From assembly GCF_932274485.2 (NCBI RefSeq), contig NC_065880.2:76627730-76691729 (forward strand): 64,000 bases of DNA, read 5' to 3'. How positions within the stretch are numbered: position 1 is the first letter of the stretch; the number at the start of each line of letters is the position of its first letter. The notes under the pieces were generated by a model. That model saw only the letters and a list, made by a program, of their open reading frames with translations, was not told where the DNA came from and did not search any database. This DNA is from Patella vulgata. Taxonomy: Eukaryota > Mollusca > Gastropoda > Patellidae. Both the position numbers and the translations under genes were made by a program. Positions 52,906 to 63,968 of the stretch are shown in pieces.

Positions 52906-53239
52906 TGATTATAGCTCTAGTTAAAAAGGTCAAAACTGAAATGTGTATTAATATCGAGGAAAATTGACGTCAAATAATGGCTCTCTTCTAGATCGGCTGT
53001 CAGTCTGGTCTTTCTCGTGATTCGTCTCTGTTGGGGATATTAGAAATGTTAGCGTGAAGTTGAAATACTCAAGTTATAAATTAAATTATAACACTCGTAT
53101 GTAATGTATTGATGAAACTAGTCTGTCTATGTTATCATCAATCTCACCACGAAATGACTTATATGTATTATATATAGATACAAGCCTTATCATGATGATA
53201 CCATAAAATATGTGACACGGTATGTTTCTTCTTTCTTTC

Positions 53240-53320
53240 CCGGGGTGGATGGCCGAATTTGTAGCGCGTGCGCGTTGTATCATAAGGTCTGTCATTGAGT
53301 CTAGTGGCGTGGTTTCGATC
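53240..53320 (+). repeat. SINE-A 5' fragment
   Basis: 'GGGGTGGATGGCCGAATTTG' head through 'GTGGCGTGGTTTCGA', then directly a CT-type run; the centre is missing. Confidence 0.75.
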
Positions 53321-53671
53321 TCTCTCTTTCTTTCCGGCTCACCATATATCTAGTGGCGTAGTCAGAAAACAGTGTCCAAGACGGCGAGAGCACAAAAAAC
53401 CCCAGCTAAAGTGAAATTTAAAAAAAAAAGAAGAAATAAGAAACAAATTAAAAAGAAGCGAGACAATAAATAAATTTTCACTTTTGCTAATTTAGGTTGG
53501 GGCATGCGACATTCAGTTCCTTACTAAAAGATATGAATTTTTTGGGCCTAAAGGTTATGTCTGAAAGGCTAGATGTTGTATATGATTATTTTAAATATTT
53601 CATGGGCTGTCCTACATTTGGTGATGGTCTGCCCTTTAGAGTCCCTTTTTCATTTCCTATACATTTAGGGG

Positions 53672-53940
53672 AGGCTGGGGTGGATAGCCGAATGGTTAGC
53701 ACGTGCGCGCTGTATCATTGTGTCAACTGGCGGAGTTTCGATTCCCCAATGGCACGTGACAAGGAGTTGGGTCGCCTGTCCATCCTCGTGGGTTTTCTTC
53801 TGGTCCCCCGGTTTCTTCCCACTGCTAAAGACTCCTACCTGCAAGCGAATTACTGAAATAAAATTGAACCATATTATGGTAGTCCCGAAATGACCTGGTT
53901 TGGGTTGTGTGGACGTTAAACCACATTTCTCTCTCTCCCT
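53672..53940 (+). repeat. SINE-A, near full length
   Basis: 'GGGGTGGATAGCCGAATGGT' head to 'GTGTGGACGTTAAACCAC' and a CT run. Confidence 0.9.
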
Positions 53941-53969
53941 CCTTTTTATTTACTTGTCACGTGTCGCCA

Positions 53970-54505
53970 CTAACCAAACTATGTCTTTATTGTGTTCTTT
54001 TCAGAATCTTTCTATAGGTTCTTGTTGGATAGATAGACATTCAGATATATTATAATAAATTAAAGCTATGTGGTTTACTCCGCGTAAGTAGGTATTAATT
54101 GTATAGTCGATAGACTGTAAGTGAATAAACAGAAGGGGGGCATTATTAAATACTGAGTCAATAAACTCAGAAAATCTAATTTAATCATCCCGACACTCAA
54201 TTTAATGACAGTAATTTTAAACCTACTTCTATGAGATAAATTGCTGGGTTATCCAGACTAAAATATTGCTTAGCCCGTCACCTAGTAACACCTTAATTTC
54301 ACCAATTCAATCTTATCTTGAAAATGCTTCAATGATCGACTGATTTCATTTGACGAGGTCAACTTTACATCTGTTTCAATAGGTTAGTGTTAAACCGGAA
54401 ACTACGAAGCATGCGCTTTCTCCTTATCTACAAGGCAAACCATGGCGGAACCGTTTATATCAGCCTAAATAACCAGTTTAAAACTCCCAGAATAACAATT
54501 TATCT
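53970..54505. repeat. Right arm of the long inverted duplication
   Basis: Inverted copy of 46620-47160, separated from it by about 6.8 kb that contain only SINEs, a Tc1 fragment and unrelated AT-rich DNA. Both arms are bordered on the outside or inside by SINE-A copies. Confidence 0.8.
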
Positions 54506-54524
54506 CATAGCCTCTGAACTATAA

Positions 54525-54755
54525 GCAGATGATGTCTCGATGGAAGCAATTCACATAACTTGTACAACTGAACAGCCAGTACCTAGCCACGTAGTCAGAT
54601 ACAATTGTAAATGCGAAAGAACTGAAATTGGGTCCCCAAAACAATACCAATTAACAGTGGATTCTGAGCTGGTCAAAATGGCATATCCACCATGGTTTGT
54701 GAAAATAACATTTGTTGTGACGTTAAAGGACTATTATGAAGATTTTCTCCCTTAA
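54525..54755 (+). CDS. Possible isolated coding segment, 71 codons
   Basis: A frame EAIHITCTTEQPVPSHVVRY, then NCKCERTEIGSPKQYQLTVD, then MAYPPWFVKITFVV reaches TAA at 54753. Composition looks protein-like and IHITC recalls FIHVSC in the GPI-anchored proteins, but I see no acceptor I trust, no partner exon and no domain. It could be a relic exon of the lectin family or chance. Confidence 0.2.
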   Translation, partial: ADDVSMEAIHITCTTEQPVPSHVVRYNCKCERTEIGSPKQYQLTVDSELVKMAYPPWFVKITFVVTLKDYYEDFLP

Positions 54756-55177
54756 ACGTTGATGGAGAGATAGATAAATATAATATTTGGTTATTATTCT
54801 CAGTCAGGGGCGGGCTGGGTAGTCTGTGCCCTCGGAGCAACTGGTTTCCTTGAGCCCCCATCGCGGTGAAGAATACATGACTTGACGAGAAAACTAACCT
54901 AGCTTGATTAACCTGTTTTCATGTTTTCGGCACATCAATGGAACCCGATTAATTAAATGTGTCTATGGAAGAGAGACATCTAATTTATAGAAACTCCATG
55001 GTCCTTTACAGAATTATCTTTTTACAATTATTAATTCGGATTTTTTTCAGTGTGGCAATTTAATCGGATTCGCTTAGAAAGTTTTAAAAACTTGATTCTA
55101 GCAGCTGCCGTCGTCATTTGTCTTTTTGTATATAGGTTTAGGGGAACACACTACTTTCAATTAGCTAGTTCATGATC

Positions 55178-55285
55178 AGAGAGAGAGAGAGAGAGAGAGA
55201 TGGGTTTAACGTCCACTCGACACAAAATAGGTCATTTCGGGATTAACACAATTCAATTTTATTTCAATAATTCGCTTCCGACAGT
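55178..55285 (-). repeat. SINE-A 3' fragment with GA microsatellite
   Basis: (GA)n followed by 'TGGGTTTAACGTCCACTCG' and 'CAATTCAATTTTATTTCAAT'; strongly 5'-truncated. Confidence 0.8.
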
Positions 55286-55289
55286 AGTT

Positions 55290-56000
55290 CATAAAACAGA
55301 TACTACAATGTATGTGTGAAATATCAGTATTATTAAAACTATGCAGATGAGCCTTAACCTGCTTTTTATATATACAGATTATTCCTGTTCAATGCAAACC
55401 AGGAAATCGCATGGGACTACTTACGTGAGTGCTAAATCGCATTAAAAGAGTATTGCATGTTAACATCAGAAGCATCACTGTCATATGGGAATTCGTGCAT
55501 AGTGTAAACTGTTAATGAATAATTATATTGACGTGAGGATAAACACATTAAGCAACACCAGTAGTCAGACTGCACTATTAAATTCCCTTACTGATTTCAA
55601 AATCACTGATCTGCTCGAAGAAAAGAATATAACTTATATATTTTCTCAAGTTCATACTTATGTAATATCAACTAAACGATTTACATAACTACAATTTATA
55701 ATATTATATATAAAGTAGTTCCTGTGCACGTTTTGTATGTATGTTTTGTTTTATTTTGTACATCTACATGTGTTTAGTTCATATTCCACAATTAATGATC
55801 TGTATTATTTGTTAAAATATTCTATTTATATACATGGACCTTATAATGCACTATTATTTCAATGAAAGGAATATAACTTGGTATGTATCATTTGAAATAT
55901 TCTCACCAATTAATATTGTATAAGTAGAAGACGTTTGTAAATTGTTAGCACTTTTGTTTGTTTAATCCTTTTGTACTGTACAATGACATGTCGGTACAAT
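55290..56000. other. Intergenic, no gene recognised
   Basis: AT-rich, nothing recognised. Confidence 0.4.
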
Positions 56001-56008
56001 AAAATAAG

Positions 56009-56489
56009 TTTAAAGGGGATAAATCGCTAATATTTGGGACCTAGAGATTGACACAAATGGGTCGCAGCACATATAAAAATGTAATATGAATGTATACAAA
56101 CTGATTTACGTTTCCGATTTTACTGTAATTTCAAATCAGTTATGTTCGGGCGAAATAAACCAGAAGTCTCAATCGAATGGCAATCTCTAGCGTCTGGTTA
56201 TTCCAGTCTACATCGAGTCTTTATTGTGCATGCTCTCCAGATCAGAATATGGCGTGAGCGTTTGACATGACTTGTGGTACATGTCTAGTCTCGTTCCTCG
56301 AGTCCCTTGTTACCAATGGCACTTAAACGCATTATGATACACGATTCGTGTACCAATGGTAAAATGTTTATTTTGTTTTAAATCCCTTTCACGGTAAGAT
56401 CACAACATCAATGTTGATTTAAATTGACAAACAATTCATGTTTTCAATGTCGAAGGCTTTGGATGATAATGAGACTTAGCTACTTTAAA
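56009..56489 (+). mobile_element. M1 element, copy 5
   Basis: 'TTTAAAGGGGATAAATCGC' to 'GACTTAGCTACTTTAAA', with the inner block 'TACACGATTCGTGTACCAATGG'. One small loss compared with copies 1 and 4. Confidence 0.75.
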
Positions 56490-56689
56490 CTAAACTAGCA
56501 GTGAAACAAAACAATAAAATACGTCATGTATTAAAGAAGTGCGTAAACATTATCAACTGTTATAATAAGAAAACATTATGTTGATAGAAACTACTGAATT
56601 AATTCAAAGCTTTGTTTCGTCCATCACTCGATGGTCTTTATCTTTGGTCGGAGTTGGTCGAGAGTGCCAATAACATATGCGTACAGGCC

Positions 56690-57130
56690 AGATGAATATT
56701 GAAGGGTGGGGAACCTGAAATGCCCGAAAAAAGAAATCCCATTTACAGAGCTTGCCATCAAGGGGCCTCTGCAAGAAAATTAGATCGCCACATAAAGCGT
56801 TTTCCTGCTATTCTGAATTCCAGTGAATCAATAAACCGTTTACAGTCAACGGGAGAAAATTTTGAAAATATAACGGTCGCGAACGCGTTTTCTTGCTGTT
56901 CCAGCCGGTGAATACAGCAACATGGTCCAATATAGGCTGACATTAATACCAAACAATCAATCGTTAAGACATGTTACATTTGCAATCAGAAATAATAATC
57001 GATGCCATAAAAAAAGGTCGCAAAAAGCAGGTTGGCTTCAGACAAAATGTTTTAATCCATAGTCAATTTATCACAAATTCGCGGTATTCAATTAGATTTC
57101 GGACACTTTATTTTGCCTACTGGATGATAT
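56690..57130 (+). repeat. Low-copy repeat shared with 19640-21330, possible zinc-finger-like remnant
   Basis: The frame 56699-56911 reads EMPEKRNPIYRACHQGASA, then RKLDRHIKRFPAI, then LNSSESINRLQSTGE. The C...H / L-D-R-H-I-K-R words suggest a degenerate C2H2-like unit of a mobile-element protein, but I cannot assign a family. The right part ('CAGACAAAATGTTTTAATCC') matches 21065. Confidence 0.4.
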
Positions 57131-57169
57131 ATATTTTTTTTAATTTCACTTTACCTGTCATAGGAAAAT

Positions 57170-57455
57170 GAAATGAGAAAGTGCTGAACGTCCTGCCCTT
57201 TTGCACATTACAGTATGCTGTGAGAGGGAAATTTTGCGGCTTTGCGTACACAAACGCAAACATGTACGCGGTTCCTCGGTTTTTCGCCTCTTCCGAGTGA
57301 CTAGACACAGTCAGGTCCTCTGCCCTGCACCCACTGACAACGGGGAATCATGCTGCAAAGTTCTGGGGAGAATGATTTCAACCAACACCGGGCTCCAAAC
57401 CTGGACCACCTGGTTAGCGAGCCATTGTCTTACTGATCCACCGATGCTCCCAACT
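57170..57455 (-). repeat. SINE-B, diverged
   Basis: 'GAAATGAGAAAGTGCTGAACG' to 'GTTAGCGAGCCATTGTCTTAC' on the minus strand. Confidence 0.7.
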
Positions 57456-57571
57456 GCACAGGGTTCATTCATATCGTTACCATATTAATGAAGGTATAGA
57501 TATAATGGAATTTGCAAAGTGTTATCGACGATGTGTATCTCCTGTAGAGTGTCTGTCAATAAAACTTTTTG

Positions 57572-57800
57572 GAGCCAAGGTGGCTAAGAGATTAAGACAT
57601 TGGCTCGCTAACCAGGAGGTCCCGTGTTCGATTCATCGACAGTTGGAATTCGATATCAGAGTAGGCCGTAGCACCGCGGTCGGGACAAAATTTCCCTCAT
57701 AGCAAACCGTAAATCTGTCTTGTTGAATTGCTTGTGTGTGCCCGTCTTCATTCGCCCGGTCAAAGCAGAACAATGGGAAAGTTAATGCGGTTATTCCATG
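57572..57800 (+). repeat. SINE-B with an internal deletion
   Basis: Head 'CAAGGTGGCTAAGAGATTAA' and B box 'GTCCCGTGTTCGATTC' jump to 'CGACAGTTGGAATTCGATAT' and the 3' end. Confidence 0.75.
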
Positions 57801-58930
57801 TCATTGCATGTGCGTGTATTTTAATAACACGCCGTCGCTGCCTGTTGTTCAATCCAAATCAGTTTAGTGAATAAAATAAAATGTAAACGCACCTAACATT
57901 GCCACAGTTTTCGTTGACGACTGTCCGTGCTAAAACCACTTTAGTACAACAATTATTTACTAGTGTTCCGTTTAAAATACTTTTAATCTGGTGTCAAAAA
58001 ATTTAATAACTTACAGATCAATCTGTCAAATATGACAGCTATCTTCAGGCAAGCGTTAAATTATACTTCCAATTTCCGTGGAAATAATGGAATGTATTCC
58101 ACTCTTGTATAACCGTGTATCAATCATAGAAGATTCATTTGTATTTATCTATCTATTGGCCGGGAACGAATGTTAGAAATTGAAACACGTTTCTGCTATC
58201 TCTGCGGCTTTATAGTTTTTAAAGCGAGAATTTCATATTTTCTAAGAAAGCCAAAACATAATTATTTCTATGTCTTTTGCTCAATAGGTTATCAACTCAC
58301 TATTATATGATCATGGGCATTATTTTCCACCCTTAAAAATCATTGACACAGGAAATAATAACACAATTACCTCCCTTGTTGTCCTATTACCTCAATGGAA
58401 TAGCTATGTTCAAACGTTTGAATTTGAAGCTGAAAATGATATTTTTGCCAATTTCTCAACTGGCAATAGTTAATTATAGGATTAATAGGATTATTCTTTA
58501 ACAAGGTAGGACTGTTTTATGGATACCATCTATTTTAAGGCTTTATTTTAATAAATTTTAAAAATATGAAATTGTAGCTTTAACGATATATGAATCTTAT
58601 TCATCCACTATATTATTGTTGGACAAATAGAAAGACGAGTCATCATGCAAAATTCATATCATTTTTATTACCCTGAGACATGGTTCCTGGGGAGTCACGA
58701 ACATTAATACATAACCAGATAAATAAATTTGTTGGAGCTACTTCAAATCAATCGAAGCTTTTTAGACCTGAAACTACTCATATTGCTGTTGTTCTTCTTC
58801 TTGAGGGCTACGCAATTGCTGTTGGGAGACGAGACTTGTTCCACGGACAGTTTCTCATCAATTGACGGACTATTATTATTGATATGACAACGTTATTCCC
58901 AGATGGGGCGATGAAGTGATGCGCGATTCC
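57800..58930. other. Intergenic, no gene recognised
   Basis: AT-rich unique sequence; only the short dispersed word at 57840-57875 (also at 45395) was noticed. Confidence 0.4.
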
Positions 58931-58947
58931 TGTTTCATATAGCGTAG

Positions 58948-59290
58948 TCACGGTGGCTAAGTGGACAAGATGCTGGCTCGCTAGCCTGCAGGTCGCGTGT
59001 TCGATCCCTGCAATGGCCGAGAAAGTTCATCGGGATTTTCCGAAGTGATTTCTCCTCGTCAGTGGTGCAGGACGGAGGGCCTGACAAGGACAGCTGCCTG
59101 CTCGCTCGGATGGGACAAAAAACCGAGGTCCCGTGTATACATTGGTGTGCACGTACAAGGTCCCGTACGATATAAGAGTAGGTCATAGTGCGGCTGCGGC
59201 TGCCCGGGCAGAAGTTCCCTCATAGCACACTGTCTTCATTAGCCTAGTTGGAGCAGAACAGTAGAACGTTAAACCCCATTTCATTGTATG
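58948..59290 (+). repeat. SINE-B, near full length
   Basis: 'GTCACGGTGGCTAAGTGG' to 'GTTAAACCCCATTTCATTG'. Confidence 0.9.
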
Positions 59291-59294
59291 TTTC

Positions 59295-59480
59295 ATATAC
59301 TATAGCACGCTCGTATGGCTCTAACCTTTCCCCAAATTTTCGTGGGGCTCGACGCTTATTACCACAGATGGAGCAATCATATGTGGCAATATCCTGCTGG
59401 AAAGCATGAATGGGGTTCACCGTGGAAATCTTGAGATACACAAACTGGAAGTAGCATACAAACAAACATGCAACTGTCCG
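59295..59480 (-). pseudogene. Possible coding relic, unrecognised
   Basis: Minus-strand frame with YFQFVYLKISTVNPIHAFQ, then DIATYDCSICGNKRRAPRKF and GERLEPYERAIVYE. The CSIC and RR.P.KFGE words look protein-like, but the frame meets stops upstream and runs into a SINE-B. Family unknown. Confidence 0.25.
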
Positions 59481-59767
59481 CTCTATATTTCAGCGTAAGC
59501 AACCTCGTATCCTTCCGCCTCAAAATCACGAATATTCACCAAAAGCTGGCAGAAAGAGTACATTCAAACAGTTTTCAACAAATAAACGCCATGCAAAAGG
59601 GGGAGAAAGTTTATAAATAACTTTTTTTTACACCAGCTTTATTGTAGTGAATATAACCAGTTAATTCAGTGTGAAATACTCTTAGCGCCATCTATAACTA
59701 TTTGCAGATTTGTGGTACTCTCCGGGAGAGATACACACGTTCAGTTACACGTGGAGTAGACAAAATG

Positions 59768-60225
59768 TATATAATTGCCGGTGTTATAGTGGTATTGGCG
59801 TCCTTATCCGATTTGTATTTTCTTGTAGATACTAAAATTTTGTTCCCAATATACCTGACATTGCCGATGTTATAGTGGTAATGGCGTTCTTGCATCTTTT
59901 GTATAATTCTTGTGGCTACTAAAAGGTATCTTTTGTTCGTAATATACCTGACATTGCCGATGTTGTGGTAATAAGAGTCCTTACATCATTTGTATAATTT
60001 TTGTGGCTACTAAAAGGTATCTTTTGTTCGTAATATACCTGACATTGCCGGTGTTGTAGTAATAGCGTCCATACATCATTTGTATAATTCTTGTGGCTAC
60101 TAAAAGGTATCTTTTGTTCGTAATATACCTGACATTGCCGATGTTGTGGCAAAGGCGTCCTTACATCATTTGTATAATTCTTGTGGCTACTAAAATGTAT
60201 TTTTCGTTCGTAATATACCTGAGAT
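59768..60225 (+). repeat. 90-93-bp tandem repeat, five units
   Basis: The word AATATACCTGACATTGCCG begins at 59848, 59941, 60032 and 60122, with a diverged fifth unit at 60212. Spacing 93, 91, 90, 90. Includes 'TTGTGGCTACTAAAAGGTAT' in each unit. Confidence 0.9.
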
Positions 60226-60329
60226 ATTATTCGTTATCATGTATATATTTATATTCAACATTCATCCATTGCTAACCTTCCTAATTTGCCGCTTCTCATT
60301 TTATGTAGCTATTAGTTCAAACAAGGGAG

Positions 60330-61075
60330 CCACGGTGGCGCAGAGGGTACGATGCTGACTCACTAGCCCGGAGATCCCGTTTTCGATATCTGCGTTAATC
60401 GAGACTTTCCGGCGTGCTTCCCCTTTGTCATTGGTGTAGGGCGGAGGGCCTGACAAAGGACAACGTGTGGTCGTTCGGATGGTCAGAAAAACTGATGTCG
60501 AGGGGAACACATTGATGTGCACGTAAACGAACCCTTGACAGTTGGAATTCGAAATAACAGTAGGCCCTAGCGCCGCTGTTCGCACAAAATTTCCCTCATA
60601 GCACACTGCGTGAAGTATGCCCGTCTTCATTAGCCCAGTCGGCACAGAAATGTAGGAAATGAAATGAAATGAAATGGGGTTTAACGTCCTACTCTTCTGC
60701 ACCTAACCTGGGCTAATTGAAGACGGGCATACGCCATACAGTGTGCTATGAGGGAAATTTTGCCCGGGCAGCGGCGCTACGGCCTACTCTTATATCGAAT
60801 TCCAACTGCCAAGGGATCTTTTACGTGCACGCCAATATGTACACGGGACCTCGGTTTTTTCGTCCCATCCGAATGACTAGGCAGTTGTCCTTGTCAGGCC
60901 CTCCGTTCTGCATCACTGACAAGGGGAAACCACGCCGGAAAATCGAGATGAACTTTCTCGGCCAATGCAGGGATCGAACACGTCGGCTCCAGGCTAGCGA
61001 ACCAGCACCTTACCCACTTAGCCACGTGATCCCCCCAGAAATGTAGGATGTTAAACCCCATTTCATTTCATTTCA
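60330..61075. repeat. SINE-B (+) split by a younger SINE-B (-)
   Basis: Plus copy 60330-60655 ('CCACGGTGGCGCAGAGGGTA' to 'GCACAGAAATGTAGG') continues at 61035-61075 ('GATGTTAAACCCCATTTCA'). The minus copy 60656-61033 lies between, flanked by AGAAATGTAGGA on both sides. Confidence 0.9.
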
Positions 61076-61079
61076 TATC

Positions 61080-61430
61080 AAACGAAAAGTAATATTGCGG
61101 ATCGGAATCGGGCTTTACGGGCCTGTCATGGTGTAATTAGTGTTTATATTTAGAACTATCGAACATTAGTAAAATAAAATAAGAAAAACAAATACTGGAC
61201 AATGTACAAAGGCAGGGAAACTTCAAAGTGTATGTATTTATTTGTTAAATGATTAATTCCATGTTTTCTTCAGTTCTTCAATAAAATAGGCCAACACTTT
61301 GATTAGCCCCTGGTATATTAAATGGACGCTAGCGTCTAAACCCCTTTATCCATTCACTTGATCTGATATGTGCGTTTGTTGTCTGTAGGTTTGTCTTGTG
61401 TAATTGTTTGTGTGTGGTGCGACCCCCGTG
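61080..61430. other. Intergenic, no gene recognised
   Basis: AT-rich; nothing recognised up to the possible minus-strand exon. Confidence 0.4.
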
Positions 61431-61437
61431 CACTTAC

Positions 61438-61582
61438 GTTTAAATATTGACAGTCGTAATGACCTGGATTTAAGCACAGACGAAATCCACCGTCATTGGA
61501 TGTATTGCTTAAAGACAAATAGAACTTCTTAAGTTGATAAATACCCGGATCAGCTTTCTGTGCAGCATAACAACTCTCTGAT
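61438..61582 (-). CDS. Possible minus-strand internal exon, 145 nt
   Basis: Bounded by an acceptor (TTATTTCACAG) and donor (AAC|GTAAGTG) on the minus strand. Codes SESCYAAQKADPGIYQLKKF, then YLSLSNTSNDGGFRLCLNPG, then HYDCQYLN. 'GFRLCL' and the preceding N-rich turn recall the C-terminal part of formylglycine-generating-enzyme-like (sulfatase-modifying) domains, but this is a weak resemblance. No partner exon was found; it may belong to a gene reaching beyond the window or be a relic. Confidence 0.35.
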
Positions 61583-61744
61583 CTGTGAAATAATATACCT
61601 GTTGGCCAAATATTAATCAAAATCTTAGTAAAATCTCGTTTAAGTCTGTCTGTTCATTGAAACTCCATTGATTTGACATTTGATTGCAGGCACGTCTTTA
61701 ACTTTATATCCAATTCATCTTTCTGTGAATATTATGCCCCTAAT

Positions 61745-61885
61745 ACATACGTTTTTTGGGTTGTCGAATGGTCTATCGCGTGCGCTTTAGAGAATATGGT
61801 CTGTCATTGTCAGTAAGTCATGTTTCTGGTGTTGTAACTCTGTCAAGGGTTTGAATCCCACCGAGAATAAACTCAAAAGTTTTTT
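61745..61885 (+). repeat. tRNA-headed SINE fragment
   Basis: 'TTGGGTTGTCGAATGGTCTATCGCG' head-like words and 'GGTTTGAATCCCACCG' B box at about 115 bp. SINE-A-like head but with a different body; B-box spacing too long for a tRNA gene. Confidence 0.45.
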
Positions 61886-61954
61886 TTCTATGTATTGCCA
61901 CCAATACCCAGAAACACTCTAAATAACGAATATCACCGTATGGTGGTTATTGTT

Positions 61955-62265
61955 GCTTCAAATTTTATATAAACAATTATTTAGACACTTATTAATATGG
62001 CAAGTCCGCAATCCACCCATTAGAACATCGGGTGACAGAGGATTAAACAGATTAGAAGACCCGGGAGATTTAAAATATTAACGACAAAACGGATAATCGA
62101 TTCTCGTTTTTCTAGTACCGTTACTACAATAATAAACGCTACTCCTTCCAATACTAATAACATTGCTCAGAAATCACAGTTTCAATATTCTCATTTTTCA
62201 CTATCTATTGTAGCAGGAACGACCAGCTCTTTATCTACAATTTACCAAGGGCATCTTTAATACAG
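61955..62265. mobile_element. M2-family fragment
   Basis: 'TTTATATAAACAATTATTTAG', 'AACATCGGGTGACAGAGGATT' and 'GACCAGCTCTTTATCTAC' + 'CATCTTTAA' match the right half of M2. Confidence 0.55.
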
Positions 62266-62574
62266 TTTTGATGTTCAGATTACACTGTCTATTCTCTAGG
62301 GAAGTTAACATTGATTTCAAGGAATAGATTGTGTCGGTAAAACAAACAGTCATAGTTTCTTAAGGCCAGATTAAGTCTAAAAAAAATCAACAAAGAGGAA
62401 AAAAGCTACTAAGCATTAGCATCAAGCTATCTTATAATTACAGCATAATTATCTCAGATACGTAGATGGCCATCATTGTCAATCAAATGAATAAAAAAAT
62501 ATACAAATCCATTATCTAGTAATTACGATTTAATTATCTCGTAATTACAACATAATTATCTCCTACTGACATTG

Positions 62575-62662
62575 CTTCATATGTTTGTTCCGTCTTCATT
62601 AGCCCAGTAGCCCGGTCGGCGCAGAAAACTATGATTTTAAACCCCATTTAATTTAATTTCAT
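62575..62662 (+). repeat. SINE-B 3' fragment
   Basis: 'TCCGTCTTCATTAGCCCAGT' to 'TAAACCCCATTTAATTTAATTTC'. Confidence 0.75.
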
Positions 62663-62889
62663 ATATTTTCACGGAGGTAGAATCTGATAGTCTTTACATT
62701 AATTTAATATTTTTATAATACTAATTCCTGGGCGGCTACTTTAATAAACATTTTGTAATTGTCATAGAAGTCAAAATGCCATCACTCTACTTATCTATTT
62801 CAAACAGAAATGTTTGGCCTTAATGATTAGAAACGTTGACGCAAGATCATAACATAGATGAACATAGGCATCTGATTGTTGTGGATTTT

Positions 62890-62995
62890 AGATCCCAGAG
62901 AGATAGAGGGTGGGGGCATGCGACCCTACACCTTGTCATGTACAAGCGGGGGTGGAAACCACGCCATTTGACCTAATGATATACTGCAACGATAG
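62890..62995 (-). repeat. SINE-A fragment
   Basis: 'GCGACCCTACACCTTGTCATG', 'GGAAACCACGCCATTTGACC' and 'CTAATGATATACTG' keep the central SINE-A order. Confidence 0.65.
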
Positions 62996-62999
62996 AATA

Positions 63000-63900
63000 C
63001 AGATTAATATTACAAATGGTTAAAATGTTGTGATGTTGAGACAAACACCATTCCCCAAAACAAGCATAAAATATCCCCCCTCCTCCACACACACATATCT
63101 CTATCTCCTCTCTTTAATACTTTTCCTTTACAGCGCTTTTGGGAAATGCAGTGTACATTATAGGGCGTCTCCAATCCAGCTTACACGTTCTGCTATATTG
63201 CTTACTGTATATTTATTTATTATATAAAATTAATGAATAGTCAATAGTAATCCCTTATTTCCTGCGACTTAATCATGAAATGTTCCACAATAAGGCTAAT
63301 TGAGAGACTATGTCATATCTCAGCGAATCACGCTTAGCAAACACTAAACCAATATTTAAATAGCATCTACAGACTTTTAGATAACTTGAAGAAGCCACAG
63401 ATATAAGGTTGGGCATTTCCAAGAAAACTAGTCAAGCCGTTCAATCAAAACAAGTGAGCTGTTTTATTTGAGTTAAGCCACCGATTTTATCCGATTCATT
63501 AAATCTGTTTATTTTGTGTGAATATATGAATATATAAATGGACTAGTTCCATATCAGTTGTCGTTCCGCTATCGATCCGCCGAACCAGGTGAATCATTTC
63601 TTCATCAATGAAAACTGGCCCCAGGCTCTTCTTATCGTGTTGTTGTTATTAGACTTGTTAGGAGCGAATCAAGTACGGCCGACTCGACGTGATATTTTGC
63701 ATGCTTCTTCCTTGTACGATTGCGCACCGATTGGCGGATTTTTGGCGTGACTTCATAATTGCAAGATGGGCAGGATGACACAGAGTGTTTACATATATCT
63801 CAAAATTAAAACAAATATGTATTATTTTATTTTAATGACTATCTGTATTATGTAATTAAGTAAACCCAAGTAAAATTAAAATCCTTAATGAAGAAACCAA
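63000..63900. other. Intergenic, no gene recognised
   Basis: AT-rich with a short C/A-rich patch near 63075-63110; nothing supportable. Confidence 0.4.
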
Positions 63901-63902
63901 AC

Positions 63903-63968
63903 TTTAAAGATGCATTTAGATAAAGAGCTTGCTATAATAGTTCAAAAATGCATAATGAAAAATAAATA
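63903..63968. mobile_element. M2 left end
   Basis: 'TTTAAAGATGCATTTAGATAAAGAGC' + 'TATAATAGTTCAAAAATGCATAATG' is the M2 terminus, interrupted at once by a SINE-B. Confidence 0.55.

Noticed and set aside
46620-54505. Large inverted arms as a virus-like or Polinton-type element
   Set aside because: No capsid, polymerase, integrase or protease trace between the arms; treated as an inverted duplication or non-autonomous element.
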